Assembly: GCA_035452965.1 (NCBI GenBank)
Contig: DAOTCE010000041.1
Coordinates: forward strand, 1-42,079
Reading direction: 5' to 3'
Origin: Candidatus Paceibacterota bacterium
GTDB taxonomy: Bacteria; Verrucomicrobiota; Verrucomicrobiia; Limisphaerales; UBA8199
DNA: 42,079 bases
Within the stretch, counting starts at the first letter, position 1. Each line of letters starts with the position of its first letter. Below are positions 17,249 through 25,802 of the stretch, piece after piece. The notes below the pieces were generated by a model. The model saw only the letters and a list, made by a program, of their open reading frames with translations, was not told the origin of the DNA and did no database searches. The position numbers were made by a program, and so were the translations under genes.

Positions 17249-20131
17249 ATGCGTGCTCTTCTAAGCCGATTGTTGATGCTATTCCCACTGGCCACTTTGA
17301 CTGTGGCGGGAGCGGCCTCCCGGCCCAATATCATCTTCATCCTCACTGACGACCAGGGTTACGGCGACCTGTCCTGCCACGGGAATCCTGTCCTCAAGAC
17401 ACCGAACCTCGATCGCCTGCACGATGAGGGTGTGCGTTTCACTGATTTCCACGTTAGCCCCACCTGCGCGCCAACCCGGGCGGCACTGAACAGCGGCCGG
17501 CATGAGTTTTGCAACGGTGTGACCCACACCATCCACGAGCGCGAGCGGCTCTCGCTCAAGACCACGACGCTGGCCCAGATGCTCAAGGCGGCCGGCTACA
17601 CGACGGGCATCTTCGGCAAATGGCATCTGGGGGACGAGGCGGAATACCAGCCCAACCGGCGCGGCTTCGATGAGGTGTTCATTCACGGCGCGGGTGGCAT
17701 CGGCCAGACTTACCCGGGCAGTTGCGGCGATGCGCCGGGCAACACCTATTTCGACCCGGCCATTCTGCACAACGGCAAGTTCGCGCAGACGCGGGGCTAT
17801 TGCACGGACGTGTTCTTCGCCCAGGCGATCAAGTGGATCGAATCCGTGAAGGGGGCGCGGCCTTTCTACGCCTATATCACGCCCAATGCGCCGCACAAGC
17901 CGCTCCAGGTGCCCAAGGAGTACGAGCAGCGCTACGCCGGCAAGGTGGGCGGCGACGTGGCGAAGTTCTTCGGCATGATCGCCAACATTGACGACAACGT
18001 GGGCCGGCTGCTTGCGAAGCTGAAGGAATGGGGCATTGAGCGCGACACGCTGGTGGTGTTCATGAACGACAATGGCGGTACCGCGGGCACCCAAATCTTC
18101 AATGCCGGTATGCGGGGGGCGAAGAACTCGCCCTGGCTGGGTGGCACACGGGCGGCTTCGTTCTGGCGCTGGCCGGGAACTTTCCAGCCCGCGGACGTTA
18201 GTGCGCTGGCAGCCAACATTGATTTCTTCCCGACCCTGATCGAGCTGGCTGGCGCGAAACTGGGCCCCGGGATGCAGGCGCAAGTCGAAGGCCGCAGCCT
18301 GGTCCCGCTGCTGAAGAATCCCAAGACGCCCTGGGCCGACCGAGTGCTGTTCACCCACACCGGCCGCTGGGAGCGTGGCCAGGCGGCACAGTCCAAATAC
18401 CGCAACTGCAGCGTGCGCAACAGCCGTTGGCACCTGGTTTGTGTCTCCGGGTCTGGGGAGAAGGCCTGGCAGTTGTTCGACGTTCAGGCCGATCCGGGCG
18501 AGAAGAACGATGTGGTGGCGCAGCATCCCGAGGTGGTCCGGGAACTCGACGCCGCGTACGACAAATGGTGGGAGTCCGTCCAACCGCAGCTCGTGAACGA
18601 GAATGCCGTTGGGCCGAAGGTGAACCCCTTTAAGGAGCTGTACTGGAAGCAGTTTGGGGGCGGGCCGGACGAAGAGGCGTCCCGGCAGAAGGACTCGGCC
18701 CAATCCGGGCAGCGCGCCAAGACCCGGCCGAACGTCCTGTTTATCGCCGTGGACGACCTGCGGCCGGAGTTGGGTTGTTACGGCAACACTGTCATCAAAA
18801 GCCCCAACATTGACCGCCTGGCCCGCGCCGGAGTCGTCTTCAACCACGCCTACTGCCAGCAGGCGGTCTGCTCGCCGTCCCGCACCAGCCTGTTGACCGG
18901 CACCCGGCCCGATACCACCAAAGTCTGGGACCTCCAGACCCATTTCCGCAAAGCACTGCCCGATGTCGTCACCCTCCCGCAGCACTTCAAGAACAACGGC
19001 TACTTCGTCCAGGGCATGGGCAAGATCTACCACGGAAGCCTCGACGACGCGATCTCGTGGTCGGTGCCCTGGGCCGGCCCCAAGACCGAAACCTACGCCT
19101 CAGCCGATAACCGGGCGCTGGTGGAGAAGAAGCGCCAGAAGGCGAAGGCGGCGGGCAAGAAGGGGGACAACCTCCAGCGGGCGAGCAAGGGTCCGGCCTA
19201 CGAGGGGGAGAACGTGCCCGACAACACCTTCCACGATGGCGCGTTGGCGGATATGGCCGTTGCCGCCCTCCGCGGCCTCAAGCAGAAGCAAGAGCCTTTC
19301 TTCCTGGCCGTCGGCTTCATTCGCCCCCACCTGCCCTTTGTCTCGCCCAGGAAGTACTGGGACCTCTACGACCCGGCGAGGATTCCGCTGGCCCCCAATC
19401 CGTTCCGTCCCAAGGGCGCGCCGGATTACGCCGTGCTGGAGGGGGGCGAGTTGCACGCTTACGAAGGCGTTCCCCCCGGCCATATTCCGGACGACTTCGC
19501 CCGCCGGCTCAAGCACGGCTACTACGCCGCGACCAGCTACATGGATGCCCAGGTTGGCAAGGTGCTGGACGAACTCGAGCGCCTCGGCCTGCGCGACAAC
19601 ACCATTATCATCCTCTGGGGCGACCACGGCTGGAAACTCGGCGAGCATGACGCCTGGTGCAAGCACAGCACCGTCGAGAATGACACCCGGGTTCCGCTGC
19701 TCATCTCCGCGCCCGGCATGCAGCACGCCGGGAAACGCACCGACGCCCTGGTCGAGTTCGTGGACATCTACCCCTCATTGGCCGACCTAGCCAGCCTGCC
19801 TCTGCCCAGCCATCTCGAGGGCACCAGCTTCCGACCGGTGCTCGATGACCTCAAACGTCCTTGGAAGCCCGCTGTCTTTAGCCAATACCCACGCCCTGCC
19901 AGCGGCAAACAGCTCATGGGCTACAGCATGCGCACCGACCGCTACCGCATGACCGCCTGGCTGCACCGTGACGACCACTCGAAGGTTGATGCCCTCGAAC
20001 TCTACGATCACCAGGCCGATCCGCAGGAGAACGTAAACATCGCCAGCCGGCCCGAGAATACCGCGCTGGTCAACGAGCTGAGAGCGAAGCTCAAGGCGGG
20101 CTGGCAGGCGGCTCTCCCGCCCCGCCCGTAA
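17249..20131 (+). CDS. tandem double sulfatase (arylsulfatase plus iduronate-2-sulfatase-like domain)
   Basis: The 960-residue secreted protein has a signal peptide (MRALLSRLLMLFPLATLTVAGAAS) and two full sulfatase domains. Domain 1 (about 25-445) has RPNIIFILTDDQGYGDL (Asp34/Asp35), formylglycine motif CAPTR (Cys73), GIFGKWHLGD and MNDNGG. Domain 2 (about 493-955) has RPNVLFIAVDDLRPELGC, CSPSR (Cys541), a TRPDTT string, GKIYHG, FFLAVGFIRPHLPF, GDHGWKLGEHDAWCKHS and TRVPLLISAPG. Its spacing and wording closely follow iduronate-2-sulfatase and related S1_7-type enzymes. The hydrophilic linker (about 470-492, rich in Gln, Lys and Ser) carries no signal peptide or internal start with one. The two domains differ in sequence, so this is not a recent internal duplication. 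The ATG at 17249 leads directly into the signal peptide. It is divergent from the other double sulfatase and should be exported with it. Confidence 0.94.
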   Translation: MRALLSRLLMLFPLATLTVAGAASRPNIIFILTDDQGYGDLSCHGNPVLKTPNLDRLHDEGVRFTDFHVSPTCAPTRAALNSGRHEFCNGVTHTIHERERLSLKTTTLAQMLKAAGYTTGIFGKWHLGDEAEYQPNRRGFDEVFIHGAGGIGQTYPGSCGDAPGNTYFDPAILHNGKFAQTRGYCTDVFFAQAIKWIESVKGARPFYAYITPNAPHKPLQVPKEYEQRYAGKVGGDVAKFFGMIANIDDNVGRLLAKLKEWGIERDTLVVFMNDNGGTAGTQIFNAGMRGAKNSPWLGGTRAASFWRWPGTFQPADVSALAANIDFFPTLIELAGAKLGPGMQAQVEGRSLVPLLKNPKTPWADRVLFTHTGRWERGQAAQSKYRNCSVRNSRWHLVCVSGSGEKAWQLFDVQADPGEKNDVVAQHPEVVRELDAAYDKWWESVQPQLVNENAVGPKVNPFKELYWKQFGGGPDEEASRQKDSAQSGQRAKTRPNVLFIAVDDLRPELGCYGNTVIKSPNIDRLARAGVVFNHAYCQQAVCSPSRTSLLTGTRPDTTKVWDLQTHFRKALPDVVTLPQHFKNNGYFVQGMGKIYHGSLDDAISWSVPWAGPKTETYASADNRALVEKKRQKAKAAGKKGDNLQRASKGPAYEGENVPDNTFHDGALADMAVAALRGLKQKQEPFFLAVGFIRPHLPFVSPRKYWDLYDPARIPLAPNPFRPKGAPDYAVLEGGELHAYEGVPPGHIPDDFARRLKHGYYAATSYMDAQVGKVLDELERLGLRDNTIIILWGDHGWKLGEHDAWCKHSTVENDTRVPLLISAPGMQHAGKRTDALVEFVDIYPSLADLASLPLPSHLEGTSFRPVLDDLKRPWKPAVFSQYPRPASGKQLMGYSMRTDRYRMTAWLHRDDHSKVDALELYDHQADPQENVNIASRPENTALVNELRAKLKAGWQAALPPRP

Positions 20132-20608
20132 TTGAGGACCGCACGCGTCCCATGGGCAGGCCGGGGCGTTCCGCCCGAGGTCGTTCCTGGCGCTCGCCAG
20201 CCGCCTCCGCCAAAGGTATGCGGCGCCGTTGGCGTGCGTGTGCGGGAAAACCCGCTCGTATTCCGCTGATATTCCGCTCGTACTCATTGCCGGTGGACGG
20301 AAACATTGGGGAGAGTTCGGCGCCTCACTGGTGTAGCTTCACGCGTTGTTCGCCGGCTCGACCGGCAGGGCTGCGTTGCTCCAGAAGGCAATCCGGTGAG
20401 CGGGATCGCCAGGGGAGGACGATTGATTGGCTCGATGTTCGGTCCTCTATTTTCGATTACCCAACTTCGACACAATAGCGCATCATGACGGTCGAACAGG
20501 ATAGACAGTTGGATTGCCTGAAATGATCACAACATGCGACGATTACTACCGCCCCAAACAACCGATTGTCCTAACTCCCGGTTCACCAACAAACGATCGG
20601 AAGGATCC
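20132..20608. other. long intergenic region without a recognisable gene
   Basis: These 477 bases follow the double sulfatase. I find no supportable coding frame, tRNA or convincing promoter. The most structured part is 20252-20282, where CCGCTCGTA occurs twice 22 bases apart, with two copies of ATTCCGCT (20260-20267 and 20271-20278) between. The stretch before 20609 is AT-richer than the genes around it and probably includes the promoter of the next gene. Confidence 0.4.
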
Positions 20609-23404
20609 ATGAAAGCTCGACACATTTTACTCGCATTCCTCACGCTCTCGTGCGCTGTGGCGCTGGCCGAGGACACTTACTACCACATTCCGCTCACCTC
20701 TCTGAAGCTGGCAGAAGGGGCGTTGCCCACCGGCTATGAATGGAAGGGCCCGGCATGGCGGATGGCCGAAGCGCTGCAGCCCTATGCGGTGCTCGACGGG
20801 GAGAGGGAAGCCTATGTTGGCGGTGGAAGCATTGCACCCTGGAGCCTTGCCGAACAGGCCTTCCAGAACAGGCTCCTGGTGCTCCGTATGCCCAATGGTC
20901 GGCCCCCCACTGGCCGCCTGTTTGTCCCCAATACCAACCTGAGCGGGATGGTCGCGCTCAAGTTCAAGGTGGCGGCCGCCTCCGCGTCAGCGGCGTCTAA
21001 GCGGGAGTTCTTCAAAGCTAAGGAGGACTACTACCGCAACTTGCGGCAGCAGAACATCCCGGGCGGCGCCTGGTTCCGCCATCAGGAAAGCGAGGCAGCC
21101 AAGGCCAGCGGCACTAATGTGATGAGGGAACAGGCCGACCGTGGTTTCAATCCGCGCCGGCCAGGGTCCTGGGACGATAGTTATGACTCGACCTACGACC
21201 TGTTTAGCGGCGGCCGCGCTCTCAGCGAGAACCTGCAATTGGACCGGTTGCTGACTCCTGTCGGGACGAACACAAACCTTGTTGCCCTCAGCACTCTCAC
21301 CGGCGTTACCGTGCGCGAGATGGATTGGAAAACGCTGCTTCAGGACCGCAAGCCCGCCCTTGACCCGCTGGCCGCGCATATCCCTTTCGACCAGCATGCC
21401 TTGTTCTTCTCCACCTTCGAGGCGATGAGCCGCTGGATTGATGAAGCCGACCAGGACGGCACACCGGTCCTGCAGATCTTCGAGCCCCGCGCCGAGGACG
21501 CCAATTCGCGGGGGCGTTACCAAAAGCAACTGTGTCTTGAACTCAATGCCCTCTCGCGCCTGATCGGCCCCCAACTCATCGCCAGCGCCGCGTTCACCGG
21601 TTCCGACCCGTACCTGCGCACGGGCAGCGATTTGGCGGTGTTATTCGAGACAACCTCACCGGCGATGCTGAAGGCGCTGCTCCAGGCCCGGCAGGCCGCC
21701 GCGCAGCAGGCCAATCCAGCGGTCAAGGCCGTCAAAGGCGACATTGCCGGCGTGGCTTACACGGGCATGATCTCGGAAGACCGCGCGGTTTGTTCCTATG
21801 TCGCGGCCCTGGAGGATGCCGTGCTGGTGAGCAATTCCCGCGCGCAACTGGAGCGCATTATCAGCGTCGCCAAAGGCAAGACCCCCGCTCTGGCGTCTCA
21901 AGACGATTACCGTTATTTCCGGCAGAAGTACCCCAGGACCGAGCCCGGCGAAACCGGCTTCCTGGTCCTCTCGGATGCTACCATCCGACGCTGGTGTGGT
22001 CCCCAATGGCGCATCGCCAACTCCCGCCGCACTCGCGCCGCGGCCGTCCTGACTTGGCTTCAGGCCGCGCACGCGGACGAGTTGGCCACCGGCCAGGCCA
22101 AACCCGGCTGCATCGCGACCAACCTGCCCGAGGTTGGCGACGTGCTGCTCACTACCAACGGGGTGCTTTCCGCCACCTACGGCACGATCGCGTTCCTGAC
22201 GCCGATCCTCGAACTGCCCCTGACGCAGGCGACCCAGGCCGAAGCCGACGCCTATAACCGCTGGCGAGAGGGCTACCAGCGAAACTGGAGCCAGGTCTTT
22301 GACCCCATCGCCATCCGCTTTTCGTTGCAACCGGAACGCCTCAGCGCTGAACTGAGCGTGATGCCGCTCATCGCGGGCTCCGAGTACCGCCAGTTCATCC
22401 TGATGAGCAGCGGCGGGCGCATTGCACCGGACGCCGGCGATCCGCACCCCGAGGCGCTGCTCCATCTGGCCCTGGCGATCAACGCGCAATCCGAACCCGT
22501 AAGAGAGTCCGGCAATTTCCTCGGCGGTTTCAGTCCTTTGCTCAAGGTGAACCCGCTGGGCTGGCTGGGCCAGTGTTTGGCCATCTACGCGGACCAGGAT
22601 CCTTTCTGGGATCAGCTGAGCAAAGCAGCGAAGAGCTCCGAGTTCCTGGAGAAGAGTTATCCCCGACTGCCGGTGGCCCTTTATTGCCAAGTCAAGAACC
22701 CGTTGGGGGTCACGGCATTTCTCACCACCGTGCGCGGGTTCGTGGAACAATCGGCACCGCACATGACCACCTGGGAGAATCTCGAATACAATGGCCAGGC
22801 CTATGTGAAGGTCACTGCCTCGCAACAGACGCAGGCCGAAGGGGGAGTGACCAACCTGTGCGTCTATTACGCTGTGACCCCCAATTCGCTGGTCTTAACC
22901 CTGAGCGAATCGGTTTTGAAACGAGCCCTCGACCGCCAGCACACTCAAGTCGCCGATCGGCAGGCCGCCCGGACCAACGCGCTACCGGCACAGCCTTGGT
23001 TGGGCACCAACCTTTGCCTTCGGGTTGATCAGAGCTTCGTGCCCACTCTCGAGTGCCTCTTCCGCGACGGATTCCGCCCCGCGCAGCAGCGGCTGGCGTG
23101 GAGCAACCTACCCATCCTCAACGAGTGGAAGCGTCGCTATCCGCAGCAGGACCCGGTCAAGCTGCATGAACGACTCTGGCACACCACGCTGGTCTGCCCC
23201 GGCGGCGGCCACTATGTTTGGAATGAGCAATGGCAGACGATGGAATCCACAGTGTATGGCCATCCCGCCCAGCCCAAGCCCGGCCCCGAGAAGATCCTGC
23301 CCGTCGCCAACGTAACCAGCGCCAACCTCGGTGTGAGCTTCGAGAACCAGGGGCTCTCCGCCAAGGCTGTCCTGGAACGCAACGCCAGCAAATCAGTTCC
23401 CTGA
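20609..23404 (+). CDS. large secreted protein of unknown function
   Basis: The 931-residue protein has a standard signal peptide (MKARHILLAFLTLSCAVALAED). I do not recognise a family. The mature part is soluble and mixed alpha/beta, without obvious catalytic motifs, cysteine clusters or membrane helices. Several segments read like repeats of a two-layer fold in which a hydrophobic strand precedes an 'AFFTG/ALEDAVLVSNSRAQLERII'-type helix, which faintly recalls DUF3352-like envelope proteins. I treat that only as a hint. GGAAGGA at 20599-20605 is one of the few clear ribosome-binding sequences in the window and supports the ATG at 20609 over an in-frame ATG at 20534. It ends 29 bases before the radical SAM gene and could be co-transcribed with it. 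Confidence 0.8.
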   Translation: MKARHILLAFLTLSCAVALAEDTYYHIPLTSLKLAEGALPTGYEWKGPAWRMAEALQPYAVLDGEREAYVGGGSIAPWSLAEQAFQNRLLVLRMPNGRPPTGRLFVPNTNLSGMVALKFKVAAASASAASKREFFKAKEDYYRNLRQQNIPGGAWFRHQESEAAKASGTNVMREQADRGFNPRRPGSWDDSYDSTYDLFSGGRALSENLQLDRLLTPVGTNTNLVALSTLTGVTVREMDWKTLLQDRKPALDPLAAHIPFDQHALFFSTFEAMSRWIDEADQDGTPVLQIFEPRAEDANSRGRYQKQLCLELNALSRLIGPQLIASAAFTGSDPYLRTGSDLAVLFETTSPAMLKALLQARQAAAQQANPAVKAVKGDIAGVAYTGMISEDRAVCSYVAALEDAVLVSNSRAQLERIISVAKGKTPALASQDDYRYFRQKYPRTEPGETGFLVLSDATIRRWCGPQWRIANSRRTRAAAVLTWLQAAHADELATGQAKPGCIATNLPEVGDVLLTTNGVLSATYGTIAFLTPILELPLTQATQAEADAYNRWREGYQRNWSQVFDPIAIRFSLQPERLSAELSVMPLIAGSEYRQFILMSSGGRIAPDAGDPHPEALLHLALAINAQSEPVRESGNFLGGFSPLLKVNPLGWLGQCLAIYADQDPFWDQLSKAAKSSEFLEKSYPRLPVALYCQVKNPLGVTAFLTTVRGFVEQSAPHMTTWENLEYNGQAYVKVTASQQTQAEGGVTNLCVYYAVTPNSLVLTLSESVLKRALDRQHTQVADRQAARTNALPAQPWLGTNLCLRVDQSFVPTLECLFRDGFRPAQQRLAWSNLPILNEWKRRYPQQDPVKLHERLWHTTLVCPGGGHYVWNEQWQTMESTVYGHPAQPKPGPEKILPVANVTSANLGVSFENQGLSAKAVLERNASKSVP

Positions 23405-23433
23405 GAGAAGAAAGGGGGCTGGTTCCGGCCCGT

Positions 23434-24720
23434 ATGCAGAAGTCTGACCTGTGCTGGAAGCCGTTCCTGCATCGCGCAGTGACGGGCCGGTGGCAGCGGC
23501 CGCGGCTTTCCGCCATCGCAGCCCCCTGGCCCAGCGGCTTGGAGCGGGCGGGACTCTACTTGCACGTCCCGTTTTGCAGGAACCTCTGTCCTTTTTGCCC
23601 CTACAACCGCACGCTGTACTCGGATGCGGGCTACGCGCGGTTCGAGGCAGGAGTGCACGCGGAAATTGACCTCTACGCCCCGTGCCTCAAGGGAACGAAG
23701 ATTGACACGCTTTACATCGGTGGCGGCACGCCCACGGTCAATCCGCCCGGGCTGCTTCGCCTCGTGCGGCACATCCGCGAGGCCTTTCCCGGCGTTTACG
23801 ACGGGTGCGTCGAGTTGCACCCCTCCAGCATGGACGACGGCTGCCTGGCGCTCTTGCAGGGCGCTGGAATCAGGCGGCTCTCCGTCGGCGTGGAGTCCGC
23901 GAGCGACCGGCTGCTGGCGTTGCTGGGGCGGAGCCATGATGGGGCGACGGCGCTGGAGGCAACGCGCCGCGCGATGGCCGCCGGGTTCGATTCAGTCAAT
24001 GTGGATCTGATGTTTGCGCTCCCGACGCAGACGCTCGCCGAATGGCAGGCCGACCTCGAAGCGGTCTTGAGTCTGGGGGTGGATCAGATCAGCACTTACC
24101 CGCTCTTCGGATTTCCCTACTCCGAGCGGGGCCGGGAGCGCCGGCTTTCGGAGATCGAGCGTCCTTCGGGCGCGTTGATCCGGTCCATGCTTGCTCTGAC
24201 CCACGAGGAGGCGGAACGGCATCACCTGAAACAGTGCGCCGTGTGGAGCTGGATCAGGCCGGGACGAAGCAAGTTCAGCTCGATCACGCGTCATCACTAT
24301 GTGGGGTTTGGCCCCAGCGCCGCCTCGATGATCGGCAGCGCGTTCTACGTCAACACGTTTGACGTGGACGCCTACGCGGACGCGCTGACGCGTGGGCGGC
24401 CGGTGGCGCTGGTGCTGCCGGTGGACCGCCGGCTGGAAATGGCCTACTGGCTCTACTGGCGCGCCTACGAGCTGAAGGCCCGCGAGGCGGACTTCCAGAA
24501 GGTGTTTGGGGTGGACGCATCGCTGGAAGGCACCTTCGGAAAGATCACGCGGTTGTTCAGGGCATTGAGGCTGGTGCAAAGCGAACCGGACGGTTGGCGC
24601 ATTACCCGCCGGGGCGCTTACTGGATTCATCGCCTGCAAAACGAGTATAGCCTGAATTACATCAACCGTCTGTGGGGGACCTGCCGGCGTGTGGCGTGGC
24701 CGCAAGAGGTGAGGCTATGA
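23434..24720 (+). CDS. HemW-like radical SAM protein (substrate unknown)
   Basis: The protein is 428 residues. LYLHVPFCRNLCPFC supplies the radical SAM cluster ligands in the CxxxCxxC spacing (Cys48, Cys52, Cys55). LYIGGGTPT and VNVDLMFALPTQT are the SAM-binding and core motifs seen in HemW/HemN-type proteins. The C-terminus (about 330-428) resembles the HemW C-terminal domain only loosely. Classical HemN uses a further Cys after the CxxxCxxC, which is absent here (CPFCPYN), so coproporphyrinogen oxidation is unlikely. HemW relatives are heme chaperones or enzymes of unknown substrate. Its TGA overlaps the ATG of the next radical SAM gene, so the two are translationally coupled. The start at 23434 follows a G-rich stretch; the longer frame to 23230 overlaps the preceding gene. 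Confidence 0.88.
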   Translation: MQKSDLCWKPFLHRAVTGRWQRPRLSAIAAPWPSGLERAGLYLHVPFCRNLCPFCPYNRTLYSDAGYARFEAGVHAEIDLYAPCLKGTKIDTLYIGGGTPTVNPPGLLRLVRHIREAFPGVYDGCVELHPSSMDDGCLALLQGAGIRRLSVGVESASDRLLALLGRSHDGATALEATRRAMAAGFDSVNVDLMFALPTQTLAEWQADLEAVLSLGVDQISTYPLFGFPYSERGRERRLSEIERPSGALIRSMLALTHEEAERHHLKQCAVWSWIRPGRSKFSSITRHHYVGFGPSAASMIGSAFYVNTFDVDAYADALTRGRPVALVLPVDRRLEMAYWLYWRAYELKAREADFQKVFGVDASLEGTFGKITRLFRALRLVQSEPDGWRITRRGAYWIHRLQNEYSLNYINRLWGTCRRVAWPQEVRL

Positions 24721-25613
24721 AGGCGAGGGTCTGGGCGGAACGGGCGGCCTACGCCTTCAAGACGCTGGTGCTGCGGCAGCATCGCCCTTGGCTTGTCGGG
24801 CTGGTGATAACCGATCAATGCAACCTGAATTGCCACTACTGCGAAAGCAAGAACACCGGGCAATACCGCTTCACCTGGCCGGAAACCTGCAAAGCCGTCG
24901 AAGCCGCCTATGGTCGCGGTTGCCGCTCACTCTATTTCACCGGCGGCGAGCCCATGCTTTGGCGCGATGGCGATAAAGCCATCCAGGACGCCGTCTCTTA
25001 CGCGCAGAGCCTGGGATTTCACGAGATCTTCATCTTCACGAACGGGACATTTCCACTGAATACCCGGGGCTGCCACTTTATCGTCACCGTGGATGGGCCG
25101 CGGGCAGTCCACGAGCGGATTCGGCCCGGCACGTATGACCTGATCCTGCACAACGTGAGACAGGCCGTCACGAAGGCAGTGTTCGCCTCCATCACGCTGG
25201 GGCGCCAGAATGTCGATTGCATTGAGGAATTCGCCCGGGAGATGGTGTCAGCCGGGTTGTTCCGGGGTATCTCTTTCAATTTGCTCACGCACTGGCCGGA
25301 GATGGTTCAGCGCCACGGCATCCCTCCCGCCGATCGTCTGGCGGTAATGGATCGGCTTTGGCGCCTCAAGCAGAAAGGGTATCCCATTGTGCTTTCGCGG
25401 GCGGCGTGGCGCGCGCTGCGTGACAACCGCTGGAAGCGGCCTATTCGCGAGATCCAACTCATCACGAACCAGCGAGTTTTCGACTGCTGCCGCGATGTGG
25501 ATAACCCTGCCATCTGCGAGAATTGCGGCTATGCGAACTGTGTGGAAGTCGCGCAGATACTGGCGCTTCGGCCTTCCGCTCTCTGGCAGGTGCTCAAAAT
25601 AGTCGGGAACTGA
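24717..25613 (+). CDS. radical SAM protein with C-terminal cysteine cluster
   Basis: The protein is 298 residues. The radical SAM motif CNLNCHYC (Cys35, Cys39, Cys42) sits in a domain that continues with LYFTGGEPMLW and FIFTNGTFPL, both typical of MoaA/PqqE-like enzymes. The C-terminus has five cysteines in a short stretch (Cys257, Cys258, Cys267, Cys270, Cys275), suggesting a compact SPASM- or twitch-like auxiliary Fe-S site. It is too short and too different to be the anaerobic sulfatase maturase. The ATG at 24717 overlaps the upstream stop (ATGA), and a strong GAGGTGAGG Shine-Dalgarno at 24706-24714 decides this start. Pairing with the HemW-like enzyme suggests they act in one two-step modification, but the substrate is not apparent. 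Confidence 0.88.
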   Translation: MKARVWAERAAYAFKTLVLRQHRPWLVGLVITDQCNLNCHYCESKNTGQYRFTWPETCKAVEAAYGRGCRSLYFTGGEPMLWRDGDKAIQDAVSYAQSLGFHEIFIFTNGTFPLNTRGCHFIVTVDGPRAVHERIRPGTYDLILHNVRQAVTKAVFASITLGRQNVDCIEEFAREMVSAGLFRGISFNLLTHWPEMVQRHGIPPADRLAVMDRLWRLKQKGYPIVLSRAAWRALRDNRWKRPIREIQLITNQRVFDCCRDVDNPAICENCGYANCVEVAQILALRPSALWQVLKIVGN

Positions 25614-25802
25614 TCTCCTGGCCCAGCCGGTCTATCGCCATCTACACCTCCTGCAGGATCCCAGGCTCTGAGGCCGTTGCCGGCGCAGAGCTGTGTGGGT
25701 TCGACGGTCATGGCCAGGGCATGGGGCATTTGCACTCAGGTAGCAGCCGGGTATGTTTACTTTGGTGCAAGGGTGCGAAACCTGCGCGCCACGTGTGCGA
25801 GT

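Noticed and set aside
23434..24720. Coproporphyrinogen III oxidase (HemN)
   Set aside because: The extra Cys used by HemN right after CxxxCxxC is missing, and no heme genes are nearby.
24717..25613. Anaerobic sulfatase maturase, suggested by the nearby sulfatases
   Set aside because: The protein is only 298 residues and has one compact C-terminal cysteine group. The known maturases are longer with more spaced cysteine motifs.
25614..25802. A tRNA in the gap after the radical SAM pair, because of a GGTTCGA-like string
   Set aside because: No cloverleaf could be built around it; the acceptor and anticodon arms are absent.
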